Positions 1-8,231 of a stretch of DNA of 64,000 bases are shown in pieces; the stretch's first letter is position 1, and every line of letters starts with the position of its first letter. The translations under genes were made by a program, and so were the position numbers. This DNA is from Chryseobacterium oranimense (GTDB lineage Bacteria; Bacteroidota; Bacteroidia; Flavobacteriales; Weeksellaceae), in the NCBI RefSeq assembly GCF_025244725.1, contig NZ_CP104203.1, positions 1,302,001 to 1,366,000 of the forward strand. The letters run 5' to 3'. Below the pieces are notes generated by a model, which saw only the letters and a list, made by a program, of their open reading frames with translations, was not told where the DNA came from and searched no databases.

Positions 1-22
1 GTCTTTCAAAGCTGATAATAAT

Positions 23-544
23 TTAATCTAAAATTTTCTTCATCATCAGATCAGTCTGTTCATCATCTCCCAATCTGAATATATGGTTTCCAAATACTTC
101 AAAACCATTTTTCTCATAAAACCTAACGGCTCTTGAATTCTTTTCCCATACACCCAGCCAGATATAATTTTTATTAAGGTTTTGAGCTGTTTCCAAAGCC
201 TGATCATACAGCAGCTGTCCTACTTTCTGACCATGATGGCTTTTTTTGACATAAATCCTTTCTATTTCCAAAGCTGTTTCATCCTGAAGTTCTGTTTGTG
301 CAGATCCGGAGTTTAATTTGAGATAGCCTACAGCAATGTCCTCTTCCCATGCGATATAGAAATGGGAATCGGGATTACTCAGTTCTGATTTTACTTTTTC
401 CGTACTGAAACTTTTTTCGAGATAATTTTTCATAGCTTCCTCCGAATTGTTTTCTGCAAAGGTTTCGGAAAAGGTCTGTATTCCAATATTCTGAATGGTT
501 TCAAGATCGTTTATTCCAGCTTTAGAGATCGTTATTGATGACAT
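23..544 (-). CDS. PaiA-like GNAT N-acetyltransferase
   Basis: This 173-residue protein belongs to the GNAT superfamily, which transfers acetyl from acetyl-CoA to amines. The whole chain resembles Bacillus PaiA, a spermidine/spermine acetyltransferase: an N-terminal ETF/ETFAENNS stretch, a LEIERIYV beta-strand before the acetyl-CoA loop (HHGQKVGQLL, around residues 100-110), and the block IWLGVWEKN...FYEKNGF, ending in DEQTDLMMKK. PaiA acts on polyamines in the cytosol; the same substrate here is inferred from similarity. The gene stands alone, 9 bp downstream of the S41 peptidase gene on the same strand, so the two may be co-transcribed. Only 22 bp precede it at the window edge. Confidence 0.8.
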   Translation of the reverse strand: MSSITISKAGINDLETIQNIGIQTFSETFAENNSEEAMKNYLEKSFSTEKVKSELSNPDSHFYIAWEEDIAVGYLKLNSGSAQTELQDETALEIERIYVKKSHHGQKVGQLLYDQALETAQNLNKNYIWLGVWEKNSRAVRFYEKNGFEVFGNHIFRLGDDEQTDLMMKKILD

Positions 545-553
545 AATAAGTAT

Positions 554-1564
554 TTATTGTTCTAATTTATTAATAAGATTTTTTATTTGAGGTATGCTCA
601 GTTCTGTTTTTGTTCCTGTTTTTAAAATATTTTTCAAAATTTTAAGGTGGGCTGCCTTTAATGCATCTTCGGCTTTCACTTCCTGATCAGGTGTTACCCC
701 GATATGTTCCCAGTTTTTGTGACTTCTGGCGGAAGTAATTTTCCCTGCCGGAACGAGCAGTAAGTACTGATTTTGAATGATGAAATGTTCTACAGGATTA
801 GCGGCTCCTTCGGTTTTTTCACCTATTACTTCGGCTAATTGATGTTCCTGTAAGAAGTAAGCGACTGCCTCACCTGCAGAAAAAGTTCTTTTACTGGTAA
901 GGATATAAATATTTTTATGGAGATATTTCTGTCCGGAAACTTTGGATTGTGTTATATTTTGTACAGTCTTACTCGTATGTTTTAAATAAGTAGTGTAAAG
1001 GTTTGTTTTTTTGTCAAAAAAGTAACTGCAGAATAGCATAAGCATTCCATTATCTCCGCCCCCATTTTCTCTAAGGTCAATGATCAGGGAATGAGTGTTG
1101 GCCACAAAATCCATTGCAGAGGCCAGTGTTTTTGCGCTGGATTCAGGGGAAGCAAAACCTTTGAAATCTATATAACCAATATTGCCCTGCAGCCGTTGAA
1201 CACTTTCAAAACCAAAATTTTCAAGACTGTTATGAAAATTATCCTGTTTTTCTCTTTCCTTTTCATCGATTGGTTTTTCCGGACTGTAGTTTTCAAGATA
1301 TTTAACAAAAAAATGTTGATCTTTTATGTCAGTCCGCAGCTTTTGAGTAAGCAGTGCTGCAAAATCTTTTTTTCCCAGATCTTTAAAAGTACCTTTTTCA
1401 GATTCACTCTGAAATATAGAATCCACTTTTTTATAGGCATCTTTATCGATGTAATATTGCTTTACTTTTTCTGTGATATCAGTAAGTACAGCTGTATTTT
1501 CGTTTCTCTGTGCGTAAGAGAATAAGGAGTGTAAAAGTAAAACTCCGGCTATTATTTTTTTCAT
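554..1564 (-). CDS. Secreted S41-family peptidase
   Basis: The protein has an N-terminal signal peptide (MKKIIAGVLL start, cleavage likely after Ala in SYAQ) and a tail-specific-protease (S41) fold. The GNIGYIDFKGF strand, LIIDLRENGGGDNG block (about residues 160-173) and the nucleophile region TFSAGEA (Ser229) are typical. No PDZ domain is recognisable, so this is the short Bacteroidetes form of about 336 residues. An in-frame ATG lies 15 codons further upstream, but starting at 1564 puts the signal peptide at the N terminus, which decides the start. It probably cleaves peptides in the periplasm or at the cell surface; the substrate is unknown. Confidence 0.85.
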   Translation of the reverse strand: MKKIIAGVLLLHSLFSYAQRNENTAVLTDITEKVKQYYIDKDAYKKVDSIFQSESEKGTFKDLGKKDFAALLTQKLRTDIKDQHFFVKYLENYSPEKPIDEKEREKQDNFHNSLENFGFESVQRLQGNIGYIDFKGFASPESSAKTLASAMDFVANTHSLIIDLRENGGGDNGMLMLFCSYFFDKKTNLYTTYLKHTSKTVQNITQSKVSGQKYLHKNIYILTSKRTFSAGEAVAYFLQEHQLAEVIGEKTEGAANPVEHFIIQNQYLLLVPAGKITSARSHKNWEHIGVTPDQEVKAEDALKAAHLKILKNILKTGTKTELSIPQIKNLINKLEQ

Positions 1565-1630
1565 TGAAACAGTATAATGTTTCAGCAAAAGTATCTCAAT
1601 GAAAATCATATAAATTGTAAAAATGGAAAC

Positions 1631-2425
1631 TCAGATAAATAACCAGATATTATTCTGTTGCGTATCTACATTTTCAAAGAATTTTCCCGGACTTATTTTT
1701 GTAAGTTCCTTAAAATCTTTAATAAGATGTGACTGGTCATAAAAAAGGTTTTCATACGAAAGTTCCGTAAGATTTCTGGTATTTTTATTTGAAATTAGGG
1801 CTTTGCGGAATCTCTGGATTTTCCTGAATTCTGAGGCAGGTTTGCCAAGATACCGGTTTGAAATTTTATTCAGATATTGTCTTGTGATTCCGTTTTTTTC
1901 AGCGATCTCTTCTATGCTTAGCTCAGTATCAAAATCGGCTAGAATGTTGTAGGCTAAGGTTAAGTTTTTCTGCTGGAATTTTGAAAGCCAGTAGTTTTCC
2001 AGCAATTCAATTTGCTGCTTCCTGTCCTTTTCTTTTAAAACAGCATTCATGATTTCATTAAAATCTGAAAGATGAAGATGTTCCCTTAAAGCTGAACTTT
2101 CATCTGCCTCAAAAAAATGATACATTCCCAATGGTTTAAAGTATACAGTAACTTCGTTTACAGACTGCCGGTAACAAACTTCAGTAGGAACAGAGCATCT
2201 GGAAACAAAATCGATCACCAGGTTTTCCGATAATGATCTGTGAATTTCTACCCAACCCTTATCCTGAGTAATGGATACGTCCTGACAGGCTGATACAATA
2301 AAGTAGTTATCCGGAAAAGTAAGATATTTGATGGGCCGGTGGTCGTCATCCTTGTCTACAAAATAATATCCTTCAATATATTTTTGAAGAACAGGATGCA
2401 GGGGTTGATAAAAAGTAACTTTCAT
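1631..2425 (-). CDS. AraC-family transcriptional regulator
   Basis: The C-terminal 100 residues carry an AraC-type double helix-turn-helix (SIEEIAEKNGITRQYLNKISNRYLG, then the second helix ending in DQSHLIKDFKELTKISPGKFF). The N-terminal half begins MKVTFYQPLHPVLQKYIEGYYF and matches the small-molecule-sensing domain seen in many Bacteroidetes AraC proteins (DUF6597 type). A second ATG 8 codons upstream is possible, but the family N terminus fits 2425. It lies between the S41 peptidase and the nucleosidase on the same strand; which genes it controls is unknown. It resembles the regulator at 27170-27967. Confidence 0.85.
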   Translation of the reverse strand: MKVTFYQPLHPVLQKYIEGYYFVDKDDDHRPIKYLTFPDNYFIVSACQDVSITQDKGWVEIHRSLSENLVIDFVSRCSVPTEVCYRQSVNEVTVYFKPLGMYHFFEADESSALREHLHLSDFNEIMNAVLKEKDRKQQIELLENYWLSKFQQKNLTLAYNILADFDTELSIEEIAEKNGITRQYLNKISNRYLGKPASEFRKIQRFRKALISNKNTRNLTELSYENLFYDQSHLIKDFKELTKISPGKFFENVDTQQNNIWLFI

Positions 2426-2460
2426 AAGAACTGCAATCTCAGATTTCAAACAGAATTATC

Positions 2461-3042
2461 CTATGAAAACAATATCTTTTTAAATGCTTCAGAAGCAAGA
2501 TGTACCTGAACCGACCAATCGTCCGCAGCGTCACTTCCTGCATCATCTGAAATATACTTGAGGCATAAAAAAGGAATATTTTCCTTTTGGGCAATAAGAG
2601 CCAACGGATAAGCCTCCATATCTACAATATTGTAATCCGTTTCGGAATGGTTCATTTCAAAACTGTCGCCACTGCCACAGATTCCTTGTTCCAGGCCGTT
2701 CATTTCAAGACCGTATTCCAGAACAGGAGGAATTCCGGATAAGGGAGTTTCATAAAGACTGAAACCCAATCCTCTTACATCCATATCGCGCTGGATAAAC
2801 TTTGTGCAGCAGACCACTTCGCCTTTACTGAAGCTTTTACTTCCGGCAGATCCAAGATTGATGATCAGTTTTGGCTTTCTGGTATGAATTTCTTTTGTCA
2901 GTTCTATGGCTGCATTCACTTTTCCGATTCCTGTTACCAGCTTATTTTTTCCTTCAAATGCTTTCCCTGCTTCTGAATCCAGAGCAAAGACAAACAAGGT
3001 TTCTGAAACGGGATATTCAGATTCGGCATTTATTTTTATCAT
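2461..3042 (-). CDS. MTA/SAH nucleosidase-like phosphorylase-superfamily protein
   Basis: The 193-residue protein has the purine/uridine phosphorylase (PNP_UDP) fold. VTGIGKVNAA (residues 36-45) and NLGSAG (62-67) form the nucleoside-binding core, VDMEAYPLA carries the ribose-binding Glu143, and KYISDDA carries the catalytic Asp pair near 166-167. These are the hallmarks of 5'-methylthioadenosine/S-adenosylhomocysteine nucleosidases, which cleave adenine from MTA or SAH in the cytosol. It is shorter than the usual 230 residues, so the exact substrate is uncertain. The AraC regulator begins 36 bp downstream on the same strand. Confidence 0.75.
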   Translation of the reverse strand: MIKINAESEYPVSETLFVFALDSEAGKAFEGKNKLVTGIGKVNAAIELTKEIHTRKPKLIINLGSAGSKSFSKGEVVCCTKFIQRDMDVRGLGFSLYETPLSGIPPVLEYGLEMNGLEQGICGSGDSFEMNHSETDYNIVDMEAYPLALIAQKENIPFLCLKYISDDAGSDAADDWSVQVHLASEAFKKILFS

Positions 3043-3125
3043 AGAGCTTATTTATTTGAACAAAAATAAGCATTGGGTGATAAAATGGAGGATCTTCTGA
3101 TTATTATTTTAGGTCAGAAATGATA

Positions 3126-3150
3126 AAAACACCTCAAATAAAGGTGTTTT
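3126..3150 (-). terminator. Intrinsic terminator of the FrnE-like gene
   Basis: A perfect inverted repeat AAAACACCT / AGGTGTTTT (3126-3134 and 3142-3150) with a 7-nt loop lies 30 bp downstream of the minus-strand oxidoreductase gene. Read on the minus strand the stem ends in a short T run, as expected for a factor-independent terminator. Confidence 0.75.
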
Positions 3151-3179
3151 ATCTTAAAATTATTATCAATAAGCTGATT

Positions 3180-3878
3180 TTAAATACTGCAGCCATCCGC
3201 ATCACATGAAGCTCCTCCCTGTGAAAGATCCTTAAACGGACTTACTGTTTCTTTATAAGTCTGCTGTAAAGCATCTGCAAAAACTTCTGCCGGCTGTGCT
3301 CCGGATACCGCATATTTCCCGTTCAACACAAAGAAAGGTACGCTGGAAATACCATTATTCTTCGCTTCTTGGATATCCTGATTGATTTCATAATCGAACT
3401 CGTCTGAAACTAAAGCCTGTCTTGCTTCATCCTTATCAATTCCTAAATGACCAGCAAGAAAAATGAGTTCCTCGATATCCCCAACATTTTTTCCATCAGT
3501 AAAGTGAGCTTTAAAAAGGTTTTCTTCCATTTCATTCGCCTTGCCATATTTTTTAGCCAGATGAAGTAACTTGTGGGCATTGAAAGTATTAATAATCAAA
3601 GCTTTTTCAAAGTTGAAATCAATTCCGGCACCCTTTCCCATCTGAGCCACCTGCCCAATCATCTGGGCTGCCTGTTCTGCCGGGAATCCCTTCTTTTCTT
3701 TGAAATATTCAATCGTATTCTGAGGTTTTAATGGGTCCAAAGTTGGATCTAACTGGAAACTCTTCCACTCTACTTCCACTTCATCTTTAAATGGAAGCTG
3801 TTCAAGAGCTTGCTCAAAATTATTCTTTCCGATATAGCAAAACGGACACATGACATCAGACCATATTTCTATTTTCAT
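3180..3878 (-). CDS. FrnE-like DsbA-family oxidoreductase
   Basis: The 232-residue protein starts MKIEIWSDVMCPFC: a thioredoxin-fold strand followed by a CPFC redox site at residues 11-14, which identifies the FrnE branch of the DsbA family. The cis-Pro region SSVPFFVLNGKYAVSGAQP and the C-terminal pair of cysteines (CDADGC) are also typical. With no signal peptide it acts in the cytosol, probably in thiol-disulfide exchange or 2-hydroxychromene-type isomerisation; family members are linked to oxidative stress. It has its own promoter (3911-3941) rather than depending on the MFS gene behind it. Confidence 0.88.
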   Translation of the reverse strand: MKIEIWSDVMCPFCYIGKNNFEQALEQLPFKDEVEVEWKSFQLDPTLDPLKPQNTIEYFKEKKGFPAEQAAQMIGQVAQMGKGAGIDFNFEKALIINTFNAHKLLHLAKKYGKANEMEENLFKAHFTDGKNVGDIEELIFLAGHLGIDKDEARQALVSDEFDYEINQDIQEAKNNGISSVPFFVLNGKYAVSGAQPAEVFADALQQTYKETVSPFKDLSQGGASCDADGCSI

Positions 3879-3910
3879 TTTTTTAATTTTTGGTGAAATT
3901 ATTTAAAGAT

Positions 3911-3951
3911 CAAAGATACTGCATTTTATTAATGTAACAAAATCTGTTACA
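3911..3951 (-). promoter_or_regulatory. Promoter with overlapping TGTAACA-N5-TGTTACA operator
   Basis: On the minus strand TTTG (3941 to 3938) and TATCTTTG (3918 to 3911) are separated by 19 bp, an exact match to the Bacteroidetes -33/-7 promoter. A perfect 7-bp inverted repeat TGTAACA (3933-3939) / TGTTACA (3945-3951) overlaps the -33 box, so a repressor bound there would block sigma-factor access. The regulator is unknown. Confidence 0.7.
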
Positions 3952-3957
3952 ATATAA

Positions 3958-5130
3958 TTAAGAACACGGAAGAATGATCTTTTCCTTTTCAGCCTTTTTC
4001 TCTAAAATACTTCTCAGAATGATCATAAGAAAAGCAAGAATACCGAAAACCAAACCTATCCACGGGTTATATGCTGCTCCTTTGAAGACAATCATCCATC
4101 CTCCCAGAGTCGTACCCAAAGTCACGCCCAGGTTTCCGAAAGATGTTGCCAGACTATTCGCAAATTCCAGTGAGCCAGGAACTGAAGAAATCATATAGGT
4201 GGATGCATTCTGGAAGCTGGGAGAATAGAGAAATCCCCAAATAGCAATGCTGATGATATTCATAGTCATATTGTTCCCTGAAAAATACAGTAGAAAAGGC
4301 ATAAGAACCGTACCGGAAAGAAATAAGGCCGTAGTTTTCGAAACACTCCAGTTCAGCATTTTTCCTGCAACCCAGTTTGAAAACACACCAATGATCCCGA
4401 ACAGGAAAAGCATATAGCTCACCATGGTACTATCCATTCCTTTTGCTTTATTCAGATAATCTGCAAAATAGCTGTAAGTGGAAAACCATGCAGTAATCAT
4501 GAAAAAATTCATGGCGGTACTGATGATAAAGGTAGGTTGGGTTAAAATTTTAAGCTGGCTTTTATAGGATTTTTTTTCTGTTACGGGCATTGCAGGAAGC
4601 AAAAAATAAATAATGCATAGTGCCAGGGTACTTACTGCCGCCTGAACAATGAAAGATGATTCCCAGAACCACACACTGGCCAGCCAGGTTGCAAACGGAA
4701 CCGTAGTAACCATAGCCAGTGCAACCCCGATAAATACAATTCCCATTAATTGATTAGCATGTTTCTTCTCTGAACCGGATACTGCAACAGATAAGGCCGT
4801 TGCAATATAGACCGGCTGTAAAAATGCCGGAAGCACCCGGACCAGCATCAGAAGCCAGAACGGCGGCGACATGGCAGAAATTACAGCTGTGAACAGGAAA
4901 ATAGAAATAGCTGCCAGCATCACCTTTCTTCTGTCAAACCCGGACATTAAAAGAGTCATAAAAGGTCCTGTTACAGCAATAATCAGGGCAAAAGCGCTGA
5001 GAAGCCATCCTGCTTTGTCGATCCCTATCCGGTAATGTTCTGCTATCTGGGGCAGAATTCCTATCACTCCAAATTCAGTAGTAATGACTGCAATAAACCC
5101 CAGACAACCAATGTATGCATATTTTTTCAT
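3958..5130 (-). CDS. MFS transporter (DHA1-type)
   Basis: A 390-residue major facilitator with about 12 hydrophobic segments. The N-terminal MKKYAYIGCLGFIAVITTEFGVIGILPQIAEHY and the motif-A-like loop FDRRKVML (after TM2) are typical of proton-driven drug or sugar efflux proteins in the inner membrane. Its start lies 2 bp after the end of the alpha/beta hydrolase gene, so both are translated from one mRNA. With the divergent HxlR regulator this looks like an inducible detoxification or efflux unit; the substrate cannot be told. Confidence 0.85.
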   Translation of the reverse strand: MKKYAYIGCLGFIAVITTEFGVIGILPQIAEHYRIGIDKAGWLLSAFALIIAVTGPFMTLLMSGFDRRKVMLAAISIFLFTAVISAMSPPFWLLMLVRVLPAFLQPVYIATALSVAVSGSEKKHANQLMGIVFIGVALAMVTTVPFATWLASVWFWESSFIVQAAVSTLALCIIYFLLPAMPVTEKKSYKSQLKILTQPTFIISTAMNFFMITAWFSTYSYFADYLNKAKGMDSTMVSYMLFLFGIIGVFSNWVAGKMLNWSVSKTTALFLSGTVLMPFLLYFSGNNMTMNIISIAIWGFLYSPSFQNASTYMISSVPGSLEFANSLATSFGNLGVTLGTTLGGWMIVFKGAAYNPWIGLVFGILAFLMIILRSILEKKAEKEKIILPCS

Positions 5131-5132
5131 CT

Positions 5133-6068
5133 TTATTTTGTAACGGTTTTCAGATGCTGATGAGCAAATTCTGTCATTTCCTGCACAGCCTGATCTACCT
5201 CATTCAAAACTTCTCCCATATGCATAAAGCCATGAACCATATCTTTATAAAAAATCGTATGTACGGAAATTCCTGCTTCTTTCATATGCGCTGCCAGTTC
5301 TTCCCCTTCATCCCTTAAAGGATCATGTTCCGCAATAAGAACCAGTGTAGGTGGTGTATTTCTGAAATCTTTTATCAGTATCGGAACGGCTAAAGGGTCG
5401 GGATTGTCTCTGCCTTCGGGATAATACCATTCCCAGGCCTGAATTCCGCCTTCTTTGTTAAGAACAGGGCCTGTTTCGTAAGTCTCCCATGATTTTGTAT
5501 TGAGCTGATGATCTGCGGCAGGATAAATCAGTACCTGAAATCTCAACAGCTCTCCTATTTGGGTAGAAACACCTGTTGCAAGCGCGCCTCCGGCACTGTC
5601 CCCGATAATACCGATCTGGTGGGCATCAATTCCTAAAGATTCTGCGTTATCGGCGATCCATTTTACAGAATCGATGCAGTCATTTAAACCTGCAGGAAAA
5701 GGATGTTCGGGAGCCAGACGATAATCTACAAAGATCACCACTGAACCGGTTTTATTGGCCAGTTTCCGGGCTACAGCATCATGGGTTTCAAAACTGCCGG
5801 CAATAAACCATCCTCCATGGATATAGACGATTGCTGATGAATTTTGAATATCTTTTCCGTTTGGGCGGTAAATCCGGACCGGAACCTGATGACTTTCCAG
5901 GGGAATATTCAGCTCTTCTATCGTGGCGACAGGCTCTTTTTTTCTGCTAAGCTGAAGTGACATGGTTTCAAGGTATTTGCGGGTATCCTCTAGCGGATTT
6001 TGGGCATTGAATGAATGGATCTTTTCTAAATGATTTAAAATCTGATTGATAGGTTCTGTTAACTGCAT
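5133..6068 (-). CDS. Alpha/beta hydrolase, HSL family
   Basis: The protein (311 residues) shows the oxyanion-hole motif HGGW (84-87), the nucleophile elbow GDSAGG (Ser158), an acid region HDPLRDEG and the catalytic His in DMVHGFMHM. These define the hormone-sensitive-lipase branch of esterases/acetylhydrolases (Aes-like). No signal peptide is present, so it is cytosolic and probably hydrolyses small acyl esters. It is the first gene of a two-gene operon with the MFS transporter and faces away from the HxlR regulator gene. Confidence 0.88.
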   Translation of the reverse strand: MQLTEPINQILNHLEKIHSFNAQNPLEDTRKYLETMSLQLSRKKEPVATIEELNIPLESHQVPVRIYRPNGKDIQNSSAIVYIHGGWFIAGSFETHDAVARKLANKTGSVVIFVDYRLAPEHPFPAGLNDCIDSVKWIADNAESLGIDAHQIGIIGDSAGGALATGVSTQIGELLRFQVLIYPAADHQLNTKSWETYETGPVLNKEGGIQAWEWYYPEGRDNPDPLAVPILIKDFRNTPPTLVLIAEHDPLRDEGEELAAHMKEAGISVHTIFYKDMVHGFMHMGEVLNEVDQAVQEMTEFAHQHLKTVTK

Positions 6069-6098
6069 TGTTCTTTATTTTTGTTTGAATATTTTTTA

Positions 6099-6180
6099 GG
6101 AACGTTGAGCGCTCTTGTTCCGGAACTGATTTTTATTTTCAGTTTCTGAGAGCAAAATTAATTTTCAAACCTTACATTTG
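6099..6180. promoter_or_regulatory. Divergent hydrolase/HxlR promoter region with dyad
   Basis: The 156-bp divergent gap contains candidate -7 boxes on both strands: TAATTTTG on the minus strand (6160 to 6153) toward the hydrolase and TACATTTG on the plus strand (6173-6180) toward the HxlR gene. Neither has a clear -33 box. Between the minus-strand box and the hydrolase start lies a dyad, GGAAC (6099-6103), GAGCGCTC (6107-6114), GTTCC (6117-6121), a plausible operator. Assignment to HxlR is inference. Confidence 0.4.
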
Positions 6181-6224
6181 CACTGTATACAGCTAATTGT
6201 ACGGTACTAACAAATTTGTAAGCT

Positions 6225-6608
6225 ATGGGAAAAATAAAGGAAAATTCAACGAATAACATCAATAAAAAGTACATACAGGAATGTGATTTGTCATATGCTG
6301 TCTGCAAGATCGGAGGCAGGTGGAAGCTACTGATTTTAAACAGGTTAAAAGACAGAAAACTGCGTTTCAGTGAAGTACGTGACCGGATCTGCGGAATTAC
6401 CGAAAGAATGCTCACACTTCAACTCCGGGAGCTGGAAAAAGAAGGATTGGTAAAAAGAACAGTACATGCTGAAGTTCCGCCGAGAGTAGACTATGAACTT
6501 ACGGATATTGCCAGAGAGCTGATCCCGATCTGGGAAGATCTGGAAAAATGGGGAACCAAGCACAGGGACTTAGTTCAGGAAAATAATAAGGCAGAGACTG
6601 AAAATTAA
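6225..6608 (+). CDS. HxlR-family winged-helix regulator
   Basis: A 127-residue HxlR protein. CDLSYAVCKIGGRWKLLILNRL is the family's N-terminal signature, with the conserved Cys-x(7)-GGRW spacing (C at about residue 20), followed by RFSEVRDRICGITERMLTLQLRELEKEGLVKR (recognition helix) and the wing PPRVDYELTD. HxlR proteins bind palindromes as dimers and often sense reactive electrophiles through the N-terminal Cys. It is divergent from the hydrolase-MFS operon and its stop codon overlaps the end of a second, convergent MFS gene by 4 bp, so control of either neighbour is possible. Confidence 0.9.
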   Translation: MGKIKENSTNNINKKYIQECDLSYAVCKIGGRWKLLILNRLKDRKLRFSEVRDRICGITERMLTLQLRELEKEGLVKRTVHAEVPPRVDYELTDIARELIPIWEDLEKWGTKHRDLVQENNKAETEN

Positions 6609-7795
6609 GACTGGGATGCGTTTACTTTATTGCTGAATACAATATGAGCTAAAATGGCAAGCAGTCCGAAAGAGGCTCCTACAAAGCAAACTCCCTCCCA
6701 CTGTGCATACTGCCAGGCAAGAGATGCCAGCCATGTTCCCAAAGATCCGCCAATAAAATAGGAAACCATGTAAACTGTATTCAAACGGTTCACTGCATTG
6801 GATTTAATTAAGAAATAATTGGTTTGATTCATGATGTGGCTGGACTGTACGCCAAGATCAACCAAAATAACTCCAATGATCAGTCCCCAGTAAGTTTCAC
6901 CAGCAAAATAAGTAAAAGCCCAGCTTCCCACAACAATGCATAATGAGTACAATATAATTCTATTGATATCCAGGTATTTCTGAAGTTTGCCTACTTTGGC
7001 AGCAGCCAATGCTCCTACAGCTCCAGCCAGACCAAAGCTTCCTACCACTGATGAACCTGCATTAAACGGCGGTTTCTCCATATGAAAGACCAACGTTGTA
7101 AATAGTGCGCACATCGACCCAAAAGCCATCGCTCCACGGAAAGAAGCCAGTTGTAATATAGGCTGTGTTTTTGCCAGGTGGGCAACAGACTGCATTAATT
7201 CCTTATAGGTTCCTTTGAAATTAGGATGCATTTCCGGAAGCATTTTGTATACAGCTATCCAAACAATAACCATCAGGCCTGCTGCAATACCGAACATGGC
7301 TCTCCAACCCCACACATCACCTACTATTCCACCTATAAATCTGGATAAAAGAATCCCTAATAATAACCCCGACATCACTGTTCCGATATTGGAAGATTTT
7401 TCTTTATCAGAGGACAATTCAGCGGCAATAGGTATAAATAATTGAGGAATTACTGAAGTTACCCCGATCAGTAAACTTGCAGCATACAGCATCCATAACT
7501 GAGTGGCGAAAGTCATCCATAATAATGAACCAAAAACCAAAAACAGATCGATCAGAATTAATTTCTTACGGAAAAATTTATCTCCCAAAGGAACAATTAA
7601 TAATAATCCTAAGGCATATCCTATTTGTGTAAGCACAGAAATTTTGCTTGCTGCGCTTTCAGAAATATGAAGATCGTCAGAAATAAGGGCGAGTAAAGGC
7701 TGGTTATAATAATTATTGGCTACCACCAGGCCCGAAATAACAGCCATAAGCCAGATCACTGTTCTTGAAATACCGTTCGTATTGCTCGTCTGCAT
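6605..7795 (-). CDS. MFS transporter
   Basis: A 396-residue major facilitator with about 12 membrane segments and the N-terminal hallmark ANNYYNQPLLALISDDL, found in a branch of putative drug/metabolite efflux proteins. The loop LGDKFFRKKLI after TM2 is motif A. It is inner-membrane and monocistronic: a separate -7 box lies about 120 bp upstream and its 3' end overlaps the convergent HxlR gene by 4 bp. The substrate is unknown. Confidence 0.85.
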   Translation of the reverse strand: MQTSNTNGISRTVIWLMAVISGLVVANNYYNQPLLALISDDLHISESAASKISVLTQIGYALGLLLIVPLGDKFFRKKLILIDLFLVFGSLLWMTFATQLWMLYAASLLIGVTSVIPQLFIPIAAELSSDKEKSSNIGTVMSGLLLGILLSRFIGGIVGDVWGWRAMFGIAAGLMVIVWIAVYKMLPEMHPNFKGTYKELMQSVAHLAKTQPILQLASFRGAMAFGSMCALFTTLVFHMEKPPFNAGSSVVGSFGLAGAVGALAAAKVGKLQKYLDINRIILYSLCIVVGSWAFTYFAGETYWGLIIGVILVDLGVQSSHIMNQTNYFLIKSNAVNRLNTVYMVSYFIGGSLGTWLASLAWQYAQWEGVCFVGASFGLLAILAHIVFSNKVNASQS

Positions 7796-8231
7796 AGTCA
7801 GATTAAAAGTTTAACTTCAAATGTAAGAATAGAATTAATGAATAAGATGTATCCTGAATTGGTAATCAGGAATGATCCTATGAATAGATTCTATCGAAAT
7901 ACCATTTTAAGAAATGCAAAGATAGGGAATTTAAAAAGAGGCCGTCTATTGCAAACGGCCTCTTTCAATCAACTATGGCATTTAATCTAAAAAAATAATA
8001 AATTACGGTCAGGAATAGGGATTTTTTTTCGCCAGTAATGGGCTTACAGAAAGTCAGCCTTGTGTTATATGTTTACTTTAACGGAAAATAGCCGTTAATA
8101 TTTTGTAATTATATCATTTTATTCAGATTGTTTAAATTCTTTTATTCTAAACGCCTTTATCTGAATGGATTTTTAATGGGGATTCATTTTTTTTTAGCAA
8201 ATTTGTAGAAAGACACATTCATACTAGTTCC
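7796..8231. other. 436-bp divergent intergenic region with hairpins
   Basis: No convincing ORF is seen on either strand; the longest minus-strand ATG frames are about 12 codons. It holds a minus-strand -7 box TATCTTTG (7924 to 7917) for the MFS gene, a strong terminator-like hairpin (7935-7965, separate entry) and a second hairpin TTAACGG / CCGTTAA (8078-8084, 8092-8098). A small RNA transcribed leftward and ended by the first hairpin would explain the layout, but no promoter for it stands out. Confidence 0.5.
7935..7965 (-). terminator. Orphan intrinsic terminator
   Basis: A perfect 11-bp stem, AAAGAGGCCGT (7935-7945) and ACGGCCTCTTT (7955-7965), has a 9-nt loop. On the minus strand it is followed by TTTTTAAATT. 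It sits between two divergent genes, so neither annotated gene can end here; it may terminate an unannotated minus-strand transcript or shield the MFS promoter. Confidence 0.6.

Noticed and set aside
1091..1525. A 144-codon plus-strand frame opposite the S41 peptidase gene
   Set aside because: It is an antisense shadow, rich in Phe, Ile and Cys with no domain, and overlaps a gene with clear catalytic motifs.
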